Positions 24,918-34,550 of a stretch of DNA of 34,550 nt are shown piece by piece. Numbering within the stretch: position 1 is the first letter of the stretch; every line of letters starts with the position of its first letter. Source of the DNA: Verrucomicrobiota bacterium (GTDB taxonomy: Bacteria; Chlamydiota; Chlamydiia; Chlamydiales; SM23-39); contig JAGWKO010000009.1 of assembly GCA_028873295.1 (NCBI GenBank), positions 1 to 34,550 of the forward strand, in the 5' to 3' direction. The position numbers and the translations under genes were made by a program. Under the pieces are notes generated by a model that did no database searches, was not told the DNA's origin, and worked only from the letters and a program-made list of their open reading frames with translations.

Positions 24918-25932
24918 AATAACTTGCGTGATCAAGACGCACTTTGCCGCGAAAGATGCGATAGACCCAGAAACCATATCCGAGGATAAGAGGGATTCCG
25001 ATAAGGACAACGATCAGGAGATTGGCAAGGGTGCCGTGGCTTGAGGCGGAGTTGTAGATCGTGAGGCTGTGCGTTGCCGGCTCTATGGTAGAAGGAACGA
25101 TGATCGGGTACGTTCCGATGCCATAGAAGAGAAAGAGCAGAACGAGGCAGAGACAGGACGAGAGAAAAGAGAGACCATCATTCCTGCGATGGATCTGCCA
25201 AAAGAGATTGACAATGACGCCAATTGCCAGAAGTGGAAAGAAAAAGAGCAGCGGATGAGCAAAAAATCTTTCTACCATGTGAGACGCGTGAAAGAAGGTC
25301 GCAAGAGTAGCAAGGGTAACAAAGAAAAGGAAAAACATCAGACTCGGCATGATCCAACGGCGCACCTCTTCATGAGTCTCCCCTTCCGTTTTCATCGCAA
25401 GAAAAAAGGAGCCGTGCATGGCAAAAAGAGAAACTGCCGTGATGCCGATGAGGATAGCGTAGGGTTGGAAGAATAGGGCAAGGGACCCATCAAAATTTTG
25501 CTCTGCATCAAGAGGCAGTCCCTCCACCATGTTGCCAATGATCAACCCGAGCAGAAAGGCAACCAGAATGCTCGACAAAGAGAAGAACAGATCCCAAAAA
25601 GAGCGCCACCAGAAAGATTCTCTCTTACTGCGGAACTCAATCGCCACAGCTCGAAAAATAAGCCCTGCAATCAGAAACATAAAAAGCGTATAAAAGCCGG
25701 AGAAAAGCGCTGCGTACACATTCGGAAAACCAGCAAAAAGCCCCCCCATCACAATGACAAGCCACACTTCGTTGCCATCCCACACAGGACCAATCGCATT
25801 GAGAAGCGTGCGACGCTGCAGATCGTTTCTGGCAAGAAGATGCAGTGCTCCTACGCCAAGATCAAAACCATCGAGAATCACGTAAAACATCGCTGCAATA
25901 CCGATCACAGCATACCAAAGTGTTTCCAGCAT
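24916..25932 (-). CDS. cydB: Cytochrome bd oxidase subunit II
   Basis: The 338-residue membrane protein is the structural partner of CydA in the bd-type quinol oxidase, which reduces oxygen without pumping protons. The N-terminus LWYAVIGIAAMFYVILDGFDLGVG and IGPVWDGNEVWLV are family signatures. About eight membrane helices are seen. It starts 2 nt after the cydA stop. The C-terminal stop is built partly from the MITE remnant. Confidence 0.95.
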   Translation of the reverse strand: MLETLWYAVIGIAAMFYVILDGFDLGVGALHLLARNDLQRRTLLNAIGPVWDGNEVWLVIVMGGLFAGFPNVYAALFSGFYTLFMFLIAGLIFRAVAIEFRSKRESFWWRSFWDLFFSLSSILVAFLLGLIIGNMVEGLPLDAEQNFDGSLALFFQPYAILIGITAVSLFAMHGSFFLAMKTEGETHEEVRRWIMPSLMFFLFFVTLATLATFFHASHMVERFFAHPLLFFFPLLAIGVIVNLFWQIHRRNDGLSFLSSCLCLVLLFLFYGIGTYPIIVPSTIEPATHSLTIYNSASSHGTLANLLIVVLIGIPLILGYGFWVYRIFRGKVRLDHASY

Positions 25933-25934
25933 TC

Positions 25935-27290
25935 TTATCTACTTATTTCCAAGGGGTTTCTATACTCCTCCATCTCCGGAGTAGGGCCATGCTTGATTTT
26001 GCGGTCGAGCAGGAAAATAAAAAGCGAAAAAAGAAGAAGGTAGATCATGGAAAACATCCAAATGGAACCGTGCACCTGTGATGCTCGGATGGACGAAGAG
26101 ACGCCCTGCGAGGTTTTAAGGATTTTCCATACGATCCAGGGCTGTCTTCCCAGCTCTGCTGTAAACCATCCCGCCTGCTGGGCAATATGGGGAAGGAGGA
26201 CGGAGAAGACGAGGATCCAGAGGAAGAATCGTTTGCTATCCAAGGTGTTGCGCCACCAGAAAAAGAGCCCCCCAAGAGCAATCAGAAACATAAGGCCCCA
26301 ACAGAGCACCATAATGTGGAACGCCTGAAAGACAACGGGTACATTGGGCCACTCATCGCGAGGCACCTGGTCGAGGCCCGCTACAGGAGTTGTGGTATCG
26401 CGGTAGGTGAGAAGGCTGAGGGCGCAGGGAATTTTGATGGAATGCACCTCCTCCTTTTCCGCATCAACCCATCCAATCACAGAAATAGGTGTAGAGGGCC
26501 TGGTGTGATAGAGTCCCTCGCAGGCAGCAAGTTTTGATGGCTGATATTTGGCGACAAGACGACTGCTGCTATCGCCGGAAATGAGTTGTAAAAGAAGAGT
26601 GATGACCGCAACAAAGAGAGCAAGACGCACCATTGACCTGGCCATAGGGAGATGGCGCCCTTTAAGGAGGTAGTAGGCCCCGACGCTCAGGACAAAAAAA
26701 GCACCGGTGAGCCAGCACCCTATCAGTGTATGAAAGAGCCTATCGAGAAAAGAGGGATTAAAGACCATTTCCCAAAAATTGGTCACAACAGCTCTTGGCC
26801 CTGTCGGCCCTTCCTGAATGGCAAAACCGGCAGGAGTCTGCATCCAGGAGACAGCGACGAGGATCCAGACAGCGCTGAAATGCGCTCCAAGAGAGACGCA
26901 GATCGTGGAGAGATAATGCAGCTTTGCAGAAACGCGATTCCAGCCAAAGAGCATTACGCCGAGAAAACCCGACTCAAGAAAAAAAGCAAAGATTCCTTCA
27001 GCAGCAAGAGCGCTTCCAAAGACGTCTCCCACAAAACGGGAGTAGCGAGCCCAATTGGTCCCGAAGGCAAACGCCTGAACGAGCCCTGTGGCGACACCCA
27101 TCGCAAAGACAAGCGCAAAAATTTTCGTCCAAAAGACCGTCATCTGATGGTATTTTTCCTTGCGCGTCTTCAGATAGACCCCCTCCATGAGAACGAGCAT
27201 CAGCCCCAGACCAATGCTGATCGGCGGAAAGAGATAGTGAAAGGCTATATTGAGCGCAAACTGTATGCGGGAAAGTAGAAGAACATCCAT
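25935..27290 (-). CDS. cydA: Cytochrome bd oxidase subunit I
   Basis: The 451-residue membrane subunit binds the haems and quinol. His18 (FHYLF) is the N-terminal haem ligand; [11 protein letters not shown] and [12 protein letters not shown] are the conserved quinol and haem regions. It has the short Q-loop form, without the long insertion of E. coli CydA. It lies 23 bases after the pyk stop on the same strand, so pyk-cydA-cydB may form one operon. The ATG has no Shine-Dalgarno. Confidence 0.96.
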   Translation of the reverse strand: MDVLLLSRIQFALNIAFHYLFPPISIGLGLMLVLMEGVYLKTRKEKYHQMTVFWTKIFALVFAMGVATGLVQAFAFGTNWARYSRFVGDVFGSALAAEGIFAFFLESGFLGVMLFGWNRVSAKLHYLSTICVSLGAHFSAVWILVAVSWMQTPAGFAIQEGPTGPRAVVTNFWEMVFNPSFLDRLFHTLIGCWLTGAFFVLSVGAYYLLKGRHLPMARSMVRLALFVAVITLLLQLISGDSSSRLVAKYQPSKLAACEGLYHTRPSTPISVIGWVDAEKEEVHSIKIPCALSLLTYRDTTTPVAGLDQVPRDEWPNVPVVFQAFHIMVLCWGLMFLIALGGLFFWWRNTLDSKRFFLWILVFSVLLPHIAQQAGWFTAELGRQPWIVWKILKTSQGVSSSIRASQVHGSIWMFSMIYLLLFSLFIFLLDRKIKHGPTPEMEEYRNPLEISR

Positions 27291-27313
27291 GCGCCCAGTG
27301 TATATAAGGTTTT

Positions 27314-29107
27314 TTATAAAGAAAAGAGATGGCAGGCAAAGTTCTCAGACGTGCCTCGATAGATCAGTCCTTTGCGAGGATCGAGAGTCACCTCTTCCCC
27401 CTCTGAAAGAAGGTGCATTGCTCTATCGGCACGAGAGATCATCGGAAGAGAAAATGTTTTTGCAATGAGCAGAGCATACTTTTCCGAACTGGCATCATCG
27501 ACAGCATTTTGAAGAATGATCCCCGCGGCGCGATGCAATACGGAAAGAAAGCTGCGATCGCAATAGGGAATCACGACAAGTCGCCCGGCAAACTCTTCAG
27601 GTGAGCGACTGTTTGGAGAAGAGAGGTGGATAATTTTTCCCTGCACCTTCTCTCCCCAGCCTGCATGGCCGCGAATTACGATCTCACCAACACCTGTGAC
27701 AGTGACGAGATTTGTCGAGCCTTTTTGTCCAAAAGGGACTCCTGTGACAACAACAACAAAATCGCCAAAAGCGATGATCCCTTCCCGCAAAGCCACCTGA
27801 CTTGCCGCGGCAAAAGCCTCTTTGGCGCTACCACATCCTTTAGCAAGGACAGGTAAAATACCCCAATTGGAGGCAAGCTGATGATAGACCTTTTCATCAG
27901 GCGTCACGGCAAGGATAGGGACCTCTGGGCGAAGACGCGAAATGAGACGCGCGCTCATCCCACTCGTTGTAAAAACAAAAAGAGCTCTTGCATGTGTTAC
28001 GTAAGCAGTGCGCACTGCTGCCGCTGCCATAGCAGATGCGATATCGTGGTATTCCCTCTCTCCGCTCTCTTCAAAAAAGGCGCGGTAGGGAAAATCTTCC
28101 TCCGTCACTTGTGCGATCTCCCGCATGTAGCGGACTGCCTCCATTGGATAACTCCCGATGGCAGTTTCCCCTGAGAGCATGATGGCAGAGGTGGAGTCGT
28201 AGATCGCATTGGCCACATCCGATGCCTCTGCCCGCGTGGGGCGAGGATTGTGGATCATCGACTCGAGCATCTGTGTAGCAGTGATAGAGGGCTTACAGGC
28301 CAGATAGCACTTGCGGATCATCTTTTTTTGCAGTTTGGGCACAAGAGAAAAATCGATCTCTACGCCGAGATCGCCCCGTGCCACCATGATCCCATCTGAC
28401 ACCTGCACGATGCTGTCGATATTTTTCACTCCAAGACGGCTCTCTATCTTCGCGATAACGCCAATTTCCGGTCTCCCCTTTTCCTTCAAAATATTTTTAA
28501 TCGCCAGTACGTCTTTGGACGAGCAGACAAAAGAGGCAGCAATAAGATCCACATCCTCTTCGCAGGCAAAAGAGAGATCCTGCAAATCTTTTTCCGTAAC
28601 AGAGGGTAAATCAAGAGGCGCATCAGGCATGTTGATCCCCTTGTTGCTCTGCAGAATCCCACCATTTTCTATCTCGACAACAGCAAAACCATTCTCTATC
28701 TCCACAACCCTGGAAAGGATGTAGCCATCATCGAAGAGAACCTTCATTCCAGGTGCAAGAAAACGGAGCGCCTCTGCCGGGCGCATCGGAATCTCCCCAT
28801 CACCCAAAAACTGCTCTATGGAGACGAGCTTCCATCTCTCTCCAGCGGCAAGCGAGATCCTTCCCTCGGCAAACCGGCCGACGCGAATCTCGGGCCCCTT
28901 GATGTCCACAAGAATGGCTAAAGGGCGCTGCAACTCCTCGCGAACCTTCTTCAAAAGACGAATGGTCGCGCGATGCCCCTCCACAGTCCCATGACTGCAG
29001 TTGATTCTGGCAACACTCATCCCTTCCCGCATCAGTTGAAGAAGAGCTTCATAGCCCTCTACTGCGGGGCCCATCGTGCAGATAATTTTCGTGCGCACCC
29101 ATTGCAT
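27314..29107 (-). CDS. pyk: Pyruvate kinase with extra C-terminal swivelling domain
   Basis: The 597-residue enzyme makes pyruvate and ATP from phosphoenolpyruvate and ADP. Visible are RTKIICTMGPA at the start, ARINCSHG, AKIESRLGV with the active-site Lys, MARGDLGVEI, and TATQMLESMIHNPRPTRAEASDVANA. Residues about 500-597 (RLVVIPYCDRSF to EEVTLDPRKGLIYRG) are a PEP-utilising swivelling-type domain as in Bacillus pyruvate kinases, but lacking the catalytic His loop; Chlamydia trachomatis Pyk is shorter, about 485 residues. AGGA precedes the ATG. It is divergent from uvrA with 52 bases between. Confidence 0.95.
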   Translation of the reverse strand: MQWVRTKIICTMGPAVEGYEALLQLMREGMSVARINCSHGTVEGHRATIRLLKKVREELQRPLAILVDIKGPEIRVGRFAEGRISLAAGERWKLVSIEQFLGDGEIPMRPAEALRFLAPGMKVLFDDGYILSRVVEIENGFAVVEIENGGILQSNKGINMPDAPLDLPSVTEKDLQDLSFACEEDVDLIAASFVCSSKDVLAIKNILKEKGRPEIGVIAKIESRLGVKNIDSIVQVSDGIMVARGDLGVEIDFSLVPKLQKKMIRKCYLACKPSITATQMLESMIHNPRPTRAEASDVANAIYDSTSAIMLSGETAIGSYPMEAVRYMREIAQVTEEDFPYRAFFEESGEREYHDIASAMAAAAVRTAYVTHARALFVFTTSGMSARLISRLRPEVPILAVTPDEKVYHQLASNWGILPVLAKGCGSAKEAFAAASQVALREGIIAFGDFVVVVTGVPFGQKGSTNLVTVTGVGEIVIRGHAGWGEKVQGKIIHLSSPNSRSPEEFAGRLVVIPYCDRSFLSVLHRAAGIILQNAVDDASSEKYALLIAKTFSLPMISRADRAMHLLSEGEEVTLDPRKGLIYRGTSENFACHLFSL

Positions 29108-29159
29108 AATTTTTATCCTATCCGGAACCTCCTATATCGTGCTACCATAATACCTGATA

Positions 29160-32100
29160 ATGTCCTCCATAACCCTTCGCAACGTACTTGTCCACAACCT
29201 CAAAGGTGTCAGCCTCACCATTCCTCAGGGTAAACTGGTTCTTTTTACCGGCCTTTCCGGTTCAGGGAAATCGTCACTTGCCTTCGACACCATCTATGTA
29301 GAGGGGCAAAGGAGGTACATCGAGTCTCTTCCCACAAAACCGGGGCACCTTCTACGCCTTCACAAGCCAGAAGCTGCAGAGATTTCTGGCATCGCTCCGA
29401 CTGTCGCCATTGAACAGAAGATGGCGGCTCGCACTCCGCGCTCGACTGTTGGGACTTTGACGGGGATCTACGATTTTCTCCGCGTTCTCTATGCCCGTCT
29501 TGGGACTCCCTACTGTCCCATCAGCAAAGAGCCGGTCTCCGCTCAGAGCAGGGAGCAGATCATCTACCGCATCCAGTCTCTTCCGGAAAAGTCAAAGACT
29601 GTCATCCTGGCTCCCTATGCACAGGCAAAAAAAGGGGAAGGAGAGCTGCAAGAACTGATGCGAAAAGGCTTTTTGCGCCTCCGCATCGATGGCGCCTGGG
29701 TCGACCTCTCCGAATCTCTGCATCTGGAAGAGAAAATGGCGCACACAATCGATGTGGTCATTGATCGCGTGCAGGTGACAAAAGAGACCTTTCCCCGCCT
29801 TGCCGAATCATTGCAGCTTGCCTTGGAAATGGGGGGCGGGGTGTGCAGCATCTACTTTCCAGACTCACAGGAAGAACTCACCTTTTCCGAAACGGCCTTC
29901 TCTCCCAAATCAGGGAAATCCTACCCTCCCCTTTCTCCCCATGATTTTTCCTTCAACCACCCTCTGGGCTGGTGTCCTCTTTGCCAGGGACTTGGCGAGA
30001 AAGAGGAGATGCCCTGCCCGGAATGCCATGGCAGAAGAATCAAGCCCTACCCTGCCGCGACAAAACTTTTTGGTCGCACAATCACAGAAATCGTCCGTCT
30101 ACCACTCGATGATCTCTCCTCTTTTCTGGAAGGCCTTTCCCTCACTTCTGTAGAGGAGGCGATCGGAGGAGAGATGCTAAAGGAGATTCGCGAAGAGCTT
30201 CGCTTTCTCCTCCATGTAGGACTCGGCTATCTCTCTCTTGATCGCTCTGCTCCCTCACTCAGCGGGGGCGAGTCGCAACGCGTGCGTCTGGCAGCGCAGA
30301 TTGGAGCTGGTCTTGTAGGGGCTATCTATGTGCTCGATGAGCCCTCTATCGGGCTTCACGCAACTGACCATCATCGTCTCATTGAAACGCTCTTTTCTCT
30401 CCGCGACCAGGGGAACAGCCTTCTTGTCGTCGAACATGACGAAGAGACGATCCGCGCGGCAGACTGGATCGTCGACGTAGGCCCGGGAGCTGGCAAAGAG
30501 GGAGGCGAGATCCTCTTCACAGGCCCCCTGGAAAAGCTGCTTCAGTCCCCCAAATCTCTCACGGGCGCCTACCTCTCTGGGAAGAAAAAGATTGAAATTC
30601 CCAAAAAGAAGAGAAAACCCAAAGAATTTTTGACAATTGTTGACGCAACCCATCACAACCTCCGCAATGTCACAGTAGAGATTCCTCTGCACCTCTTCAC
30701 CTGCGTGACAGGCGTCTCCGGCTCTGGCAAATCCTCTCTCATCTCCGACGTGCTCTTTCCCGCACTTGCAAAAGCATTGCACCGTGCAAAGCTTCCCGTA
30801 GGGGCGCATAAAAAGATTGTTGGATGGGAAAAGTTGGAGAAGGTGATCGCCGTTGACCAGTCGCCTATCGGACGCACCCCGCGCTCCAACGCTGCGACCT
30901 ACATCAAACTCTTCGACGACATCCGCGATCTTTTTTCTGAACTGCCCGAGAGCCGCCTGCGCGGCTTTAACGCCTCTCATTTCAGCTTCAATGTGCCCGA
31001 AGGGACCTGCCCCTACTGTCAGGGACTTGGAAGCGTGGCGATCGATCTTGACCGCTTTGAGGAAGCTCAAGAGGTTTGTCCTCAATGCCTCGGCAGTCGC
31101 TTTACGCCGGAGGTGTTAACGATCCGCTTCAAGGGAAAGACAATCCGGGAAGTGCTGGAGTGCGATGTCAATGAAGCGCTCCTTCTCTTTGCCGACCTCC
31201 CCAAGCTGAGGGAAAAGCTGCAAGTGCTGCAAGAGGTGGGCCTCGGGTATCTCAAACTGGGACAGCCCTCCACTACTCTCTCTGGAGGTGAGGCGCAGAG
31301 AGTTAAGTTGGCGCGGGAGCTTGTAAGACCCTCTTCTGGAGAAACGCTCTATCTTCTCGATGAACCGACAACAGGCCTTCATTTCGAGGATGTGAAAAGA
31401 CTGCTCTCCGTTCTTCAAAAGTTGACAGATCGCGGCAACAGCGTCCTTGTGATCGAGCACAATCTCGAGCTGATTCGCTCCGCTGATTGGGTGATCGATC
31501 TCGGCCCAGGCGCTGGCATACGCGGAGGCAATCTACTGGCTGCTGCGCCCCCTGAAAAGATCGCGACTCTGGATAGCCCTACAGGAAGAGCCCTGCGCGG
31601 GGAGCTGCCTCTCTTGCAGCAAAGCAGCCTTAAAACAAAAGAGCAAAACGATGCGATTGTTGTAGAAAATGGGAAGGAGAACAACCTCCAGTCGGTCTCC
31701 GTAGAGATCCCACGCGGCAAGATTTCACTCTTTACAGGACCCTCCGGTTCTGGAAAATCATCGCTTGCCTTCGACACTCTCTATGCAGAAGGGCAAAGGC
31801 GCTACGTAGAGACACTCTCCCCCTACCTGCGCTCAATGCTCCCTCAACTTGCAAAGCCGAAAGCAGAGAGGATCTCAGGTCTCCCCCCCTCTATTGCTCT
31901 GGAACAGAAGCGCGGGGGGCTGAATCCCAGAAGCACGGTGGGAACTCTGACGGAGATCTACGATCTTTTTCGCCTTCTTTTTGCGCATTTGGGCGAGGCT
32001 TTCTGTCCTGAAACTGGTGAAAGGATCCGCCATATCAGCAAGCAGTGGGTAGTCGATCGGTTGCTCCAGCTTCCCGAAGAAAGAATCGCTATTCTTGCAC

Positions 32101-34418
32101 CAATCAGCGCGAAGAAAGAGAGAAAAGCCCTGCAGGAAGAGTGGCTGCGACTGGGATTCCTGCGCATCCGCCTCAATGGAGTTTTCTACGCCCTTGATGA
32201 AGAGATCCCCTGGATTCGCGGCCGCAAGGAAGAGCTCTTTCTAGTGATCGACCGCCTCACTCCCACTTCTCAAAATAGTCAGCGCCTCTATGAAGCGATC
32301 GACCAGGCGGACAAACTCTCGCGAGGCCTTATCGCTGTCGCAAGAGAGAAAAAGGAAGACCTTCTCTTCAATCTCTCCTTTGCAGTAGAAACCACCGGCA
32401 AATCCTACCCGCCTCTCACCCCACAAACCTTCTCTTTCAACCATGACTCTGGAATGTGTCCTGAATGCCAGGGTCTTGGTGTAACCTATGGCCTCAGCAG
32501 AGCGCATCCGGAGCTGCTGCCTCTTTCTCTCTCTGAGCTCACTGAAGAGCTCTTTGGTGAACTTGGAACAAAGACCTCTCTTCGCATTGTCGAGGAATAT
32601 TGGGAAAAGCAGGGGGTCAATCCTCATGCTCCTCTGGAAACGCTCTCTGATGCGGCGCTTGAAAAGATTTTTCACGGTGCGCCTTTACAAGAGAGTTCCC
32701 TTGGGCTCCAACTTCAATGGGCTGGCCTTACGCCTCTTTTTGCAGCCATCGCCCGTATGGGAAAGAGAGAGTGGCGCGACTCTTTCCTTCCCCTTATGGC
32801 AACAACTCCTTGTGTCAGTTGTGAAGGCTCGCGTCTCAATGCACTCGCGCGCCATGTCAAACTCCAGGGAAGGACACTCCCCTCTCTTTGCAAAGAGTCT
32901 CTTGCCGCACTTCCCCCTTTTCTTCAGACGCTCTCTTTGGAGAAGGCGCCTTTTCTACAAGAGGCCTACGCGCAGATCTGCAACTCCCTGGACCTTTTGC
33001 TCTCTTTAGGTCTTGGCTACCTCTCTCTTGACCGCAGCGCTCCGGGGCTCAGCGGAGGAGAGTGGCAGCGCATTCGCCTTGCAAAGCAGCTCGGAACAGG
33101 GCTCACCTCCTGTCTTTATGTTCTGGATGAGCCGACACTTGGGCTGCATCCCGACAACAATGCTGATCTGCATGTAGCACTTAAAAGTCTTGCGGCAAAG
33201 GGCAACACGCTTCTTCTTGTGGAGCATGATCCGATGACGATGCGCATTGCCGACCAGATTTTTGACTTTGGGCCAAAGGCTGGGCGCGAGGGGGGCAAAA
33301 TTTGTGCTTCCGGCACTCTTTCCGAGATTCTGCAAAACGAGAATTCAGTCACTGGGCGGTATCTGAGTGGGAAGGAAAAGATTTCGATCCCCGCAAAAAG
33401 ACGCGCGTTTCAGTCTGGGCTTCAGATCGCAGGAGCAAAGCTGCACACGCTCAAAAACCTCTCTTTAACCATTCCTCAAGGGATCATCACTTGTATAACA
33501 GGGGTCTCTGGGGCTGGCAAATCGACCCTTATGTGCGATCTCATCCAGCCTGCGATGGGGAAATGTCTGCAAAACAGAAGGCCCCCTGATACCATCGAGT
33601 ATGAGGGGACTCATTTTTCCGGTTGCAGTCAGTTTCGAAGGCTGGTGGTCGTTGACGCATCGCCATTTGGCCAGACATCGCGTGCAGATGTGGGGAGTTT
33701 TGCAGAGATTATGCCTCTTGTGCGCGCGCATTTTGCAGAGCTTCCCTTCGCAAGAGCGCGTGGATTGCGCGGTGCGCACTTCAGCCCGAACCATCTGCGC
33801 GGCATGTGTCGCACCTGCTGGGGGCTTGGCTACAAAATGGTCAACCTGCAGTTTCTCCCCTCTGTGCGCGTCACTTGCGAGGGATGCCGCGGTTTTCGCC
33901 TCAACCCTCTCTCTCTTGAGGTTCGTTACAAGGGGAAACATTTTGGCGATCTCTTCTCTTTCACGATCGCAGAAGCGCGCTCCTTTTTTTCCGACTTGCC
34001 GAAGTTGGCCCTCCGCCTCCAGATGCTGGAGGAGGTGGGGCTCTCCTATCTCCAGCTGGGGCAAGAGATCGCCTCCCTCTCCGGTGGGGAACTGCAGCGC
34101 CTGCGTCTTGCAAAAGAACTCGGGAAGCGGGAAACCGGGCAAACGCTCTATCTCATCGACGAGCCCACAGTCGGCCTGCACTTCTCAGACATCGCCAAAC
34201 TACTCCCCATTTTGCATCGCCTGGCAGATCATGGCAACACACTGCTCATCATCGAGCACAATCTTGACCTGATTGCAAACGCCGATTACCTGATCGATCT
34301 CGGTCCTGGCGCTGGCCCCGAAGGAGGAGAAATTGTTGCTCAAGGCACGCCAGAAGGGGTGGCCCTCTCCAACAGCAGATTGGCGCCCTACTTGCGCGAG
34401 CGACTCGCTGAAAATTGA
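29160..34418 (+). CDS. uvrA: Double-length excinuclease ABC subunit A
   Basis: The 1752-residue protein is two UvrA copies in tandem, joined near residue 830. Each half has two ABC ATPase modules. Walker A motifs start at residues 31, 518, 860 and 1448; LSGGE signatures start at 367, 707, 1297 and 1640, each followed by LDEP or IDEP. Zinc-binding CxxC pairs accompany each module. UvrA finds bulky DNA lesions and loads UvrB. Ordinary UvrA is about 950 residues and works as a dimer; the fused form is known from chlamydiae and makes an intramolecular dimer likely. No Shine-Dalgarno precedes the ATG. The fourth Walker A reads GVSGAGKS. Confidence 0.96.
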   Translation: MSSITLRNVLVHNLKGVSLTIPQGKLVLFTGLSGSGKSSLAFDTIYVEGQRRYIESLPTKPGHLLRLHKPEAAEISGIAPTVAIEQKMAARTPRSTVGTLTGIYDFLRVLYARLGTPYCPISKEPVSAQSREQIIYRIQSLPEKSKTVILAPYAQAKKGEGELQELMRKGFLRLRIDGAWVDLSESLHLEEKMAHTIDVVIDRVQVTKETFPRLAESLQLALEMGGGVCSIYFPDSQEELTFSETAFSPKSGKSYPPLSPHDFSFNHPLGWCPLCQGLGEKEEMPCPECHGRRIKPYPAATKLFGRTITEIVRLPLDDLSSFLEGLSLTSVEEAIGGEMLKEIREELRFLLHVGLGYLSLDRSAPSLSGGESQRVRLAAQIGAGLVGAIYVLDEPSIGLHATDHHRLIETLFSLRDQGNSLLVVEHDEETIRAADWIVDVGPGAGKEGGEILFTGPLEKLLQSPKSLTGAYLSGKKKIEIPKKKRKPKEFLTIVDATHHNLRNVTVEIPLHLFTCVTGVSGSGKSSLISDVLFPALAKALHRAKLPVGAHKKIVGWEKLEKVIAVDQSPIGRTPRSNAATYIKLFDDIRDLFSELPESRLRGFNASHFSFNVPEGTCPYCQGLGSVAIDLDRFEEAQEVCPQCLGSRFTPEVLTIRFKGKTIREVLECDVNEALLLFADLPKLREKLQVLQEVGLGYLKLGQPSTTLSGGEAQRVKLARELVRPSSGETLYLLDEPTTGLHFEDVKRLLSVLQKLTDRGNSVLVIEHNLELIRSADWVIDLGPGAGIRGGNLLAAAPPEKIATLDSPTGRALRGELPLLQQSSLKTKEQNDAIVVENGKENNLQSVSVEIPRGKISLFTGPSGSGKSSLAFDTLYAEGQRRYVETLSPYLRSMLPQLAKPKAERISGLPPSIALEQKRGGLNPRSTVGTLTEIYDLFRLLFAHLGEAFCPETGERIRHISKQWVVDRLLQLPEERIAILAPISAKKERKALQEEWLRLGFLRIRLNGVFYALDEEIPWIRGRKEELFLVIDRLTPTSQNSQRLYEAIDQADKLSRGLIAVAREKKEDLLFNLSFAVETTGKSYPPLTPQTFSFNHDSGMCPECQGLGVTYGLSRAHPELLPLSLSELTEELFGELGTKTSLRIVEEYWEKQGVNPHAPLETLSDAALEKIFHGAPLQESSLGLQLQWAGLTPLFAAIARMGKREWRDSFLPLMATTPCVSCEGSRLNALARHVKLQGRTLPSLCKESLAALPPFLQTLSLEKAPFLQEAYAQICNSLDLLLSLGLGYLSLDRSAPGLSGGEWQRIRLAKQLGTGLTSCLYVLDEPTLGLHPDNNADLHVALKSLAAKGNTLLLVEHDPMTMRIADQIFDFGPKAGREGGKICASGTLSEILQNENSVTGRYLSGKEKISIPAKRRAFQSGLQIAGAKLHTLKNLSLTIPQGIITCITGVSGAGKSTLMCDLIQPAMGKCLQNRRPPDTIEYEGTHFSGCSQFRRLVVVDASPFGQTSRADVGSFAEIMPLVRAHFAELPFARARGLRGAHFSPNHLRGMCRTCWGLGYKMVNLQFLPSVRVTCEGCRGFRLNPLSLEVRYKGKHFGDLFSFTIAEARSFFSDLPKLALRLQMLEEVGLSYLQLGQEIASLSGGELQRLRLAKELGKRETGQTLYLIDEPTVGLHFSDIAKLLPILHRLADHGNTLLIIEHNLDLIANADYLIDLGPGAGPEGGEIVAQGTPEGVALSNSRLAPYLRERLAEN

Positions 34419-34516
34419 GAACTTATTCAAGAAGCATCGACTCTATACCGAAAATGGTTGAAGAGTTGACAACTGGCCTTTGGTCTCAGGAAGAAAACAT
34501 GATGGGAAGGATGTGC

Positions 34517-34550
34517 ATGATACGCATGATAAATTTATCATGCGTATCAT
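34517..34550. repeat. Perfect 34-bp palindrome at the window edge
   Basis: The last 34 bases are a perfect palindrome centred between 34533 and 34534. The arm holds the octamer GCATGATA, and with the base just before it a second GCATGATA lies 9 bases upstream, so the motif occurs twice on each side. Being self-complementary to the very end, it may be longer. The 98 bases between uvrA and the palindrome hold no other gene, though an ATG at 34499 with AGGAAG upstream could open a gene running off the edge. Confidence 0.7.

Noticed and set aside
26652-27278. A 208-codon plus-strand frame inside cydA
   Set aside because: Antisense shadow of cydA; composition is that of a reversed membrane protein gene.
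30255-31085. A 276-codon minus-strand frame inside uvrA
   Set aside because: It is the antisense shadow of a strongly conserved coding region with no ribosome site.

Overview
The window looks like a chromosomal piece from an environmental (amoeba- or protist-associated) member of the Chlamydiae. The evidence is a chlamydial-type Ser/Thr kinase PknD with a long C-terminal extension, a double-length UvrA of 1752 residues with four ABC ATPase modules (the chlamydial arrangement), a pknD / small membrane protein / valS neighbourhood like that of Chlamydia, pyk divergent from uvrA, and many start codons without a clear Shine-Dalgarno site. The genus cannot be fixed from this sequence alone.

Layout. 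(1) 1-4.04 kb, minus strand: a tightly packed cassette with an apparently frameshifted unknown gene, an NCS1-type permease, a DUF917 protein and the N-terminus of a hydantoinase/oxoprolinase; probably uptake and ring-opening of a hydantoin-like or other cyclic amide/nucleobase compound. (2) 4.04-4.46 kb: no large gene, but a good promoter, a 5'-terminal stem-loop, and a 42-codon ORF with a histidine-rich end. (3) 4.46-12.03 kb, minus strand: a small integrated element next to the 3' end of a CAU-anticodon tRNA gene. It has a tyrosine integrase, an unrecognised 478-aa protein, an excisionase-like DNA-binding protein, a RepB-type primase/DUF3987 protein followed by an iteron-like array, a small gene broken by a 162-bp MITE, an HGGxSTG protein and a YhcG-family PDDEXK nuclease. 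(4) 12.0-34.4 kb: chromosomal core with MFS transporter, BON+DUF1207 envelope protein, SRP RNA, trpS, pknD-nudix, acpS, membrane protein-valS, a helical-repeat protein, a lipoprotein, cydAB, pyk and uvrA. (5) The window ends in a perfect 34-bp palindrome that probably continues past the edge.

How it works together. The right half is housekeeping: translation (trpS, valS, tRNA, SRP RNA), lipid synthesis (acpS), energy (pyk, cydAB), signalling (pknD) and DNA repair (uvrA). pyk, cydA and cydB are closely spaced and could be co-transcribed. The left half is accessory and visibly more AT-rich, consistent with acquisition by transfer. The same MITE family appears to have left a second, tiny trace at the end of cydB, where it supplies part of the stop codon.
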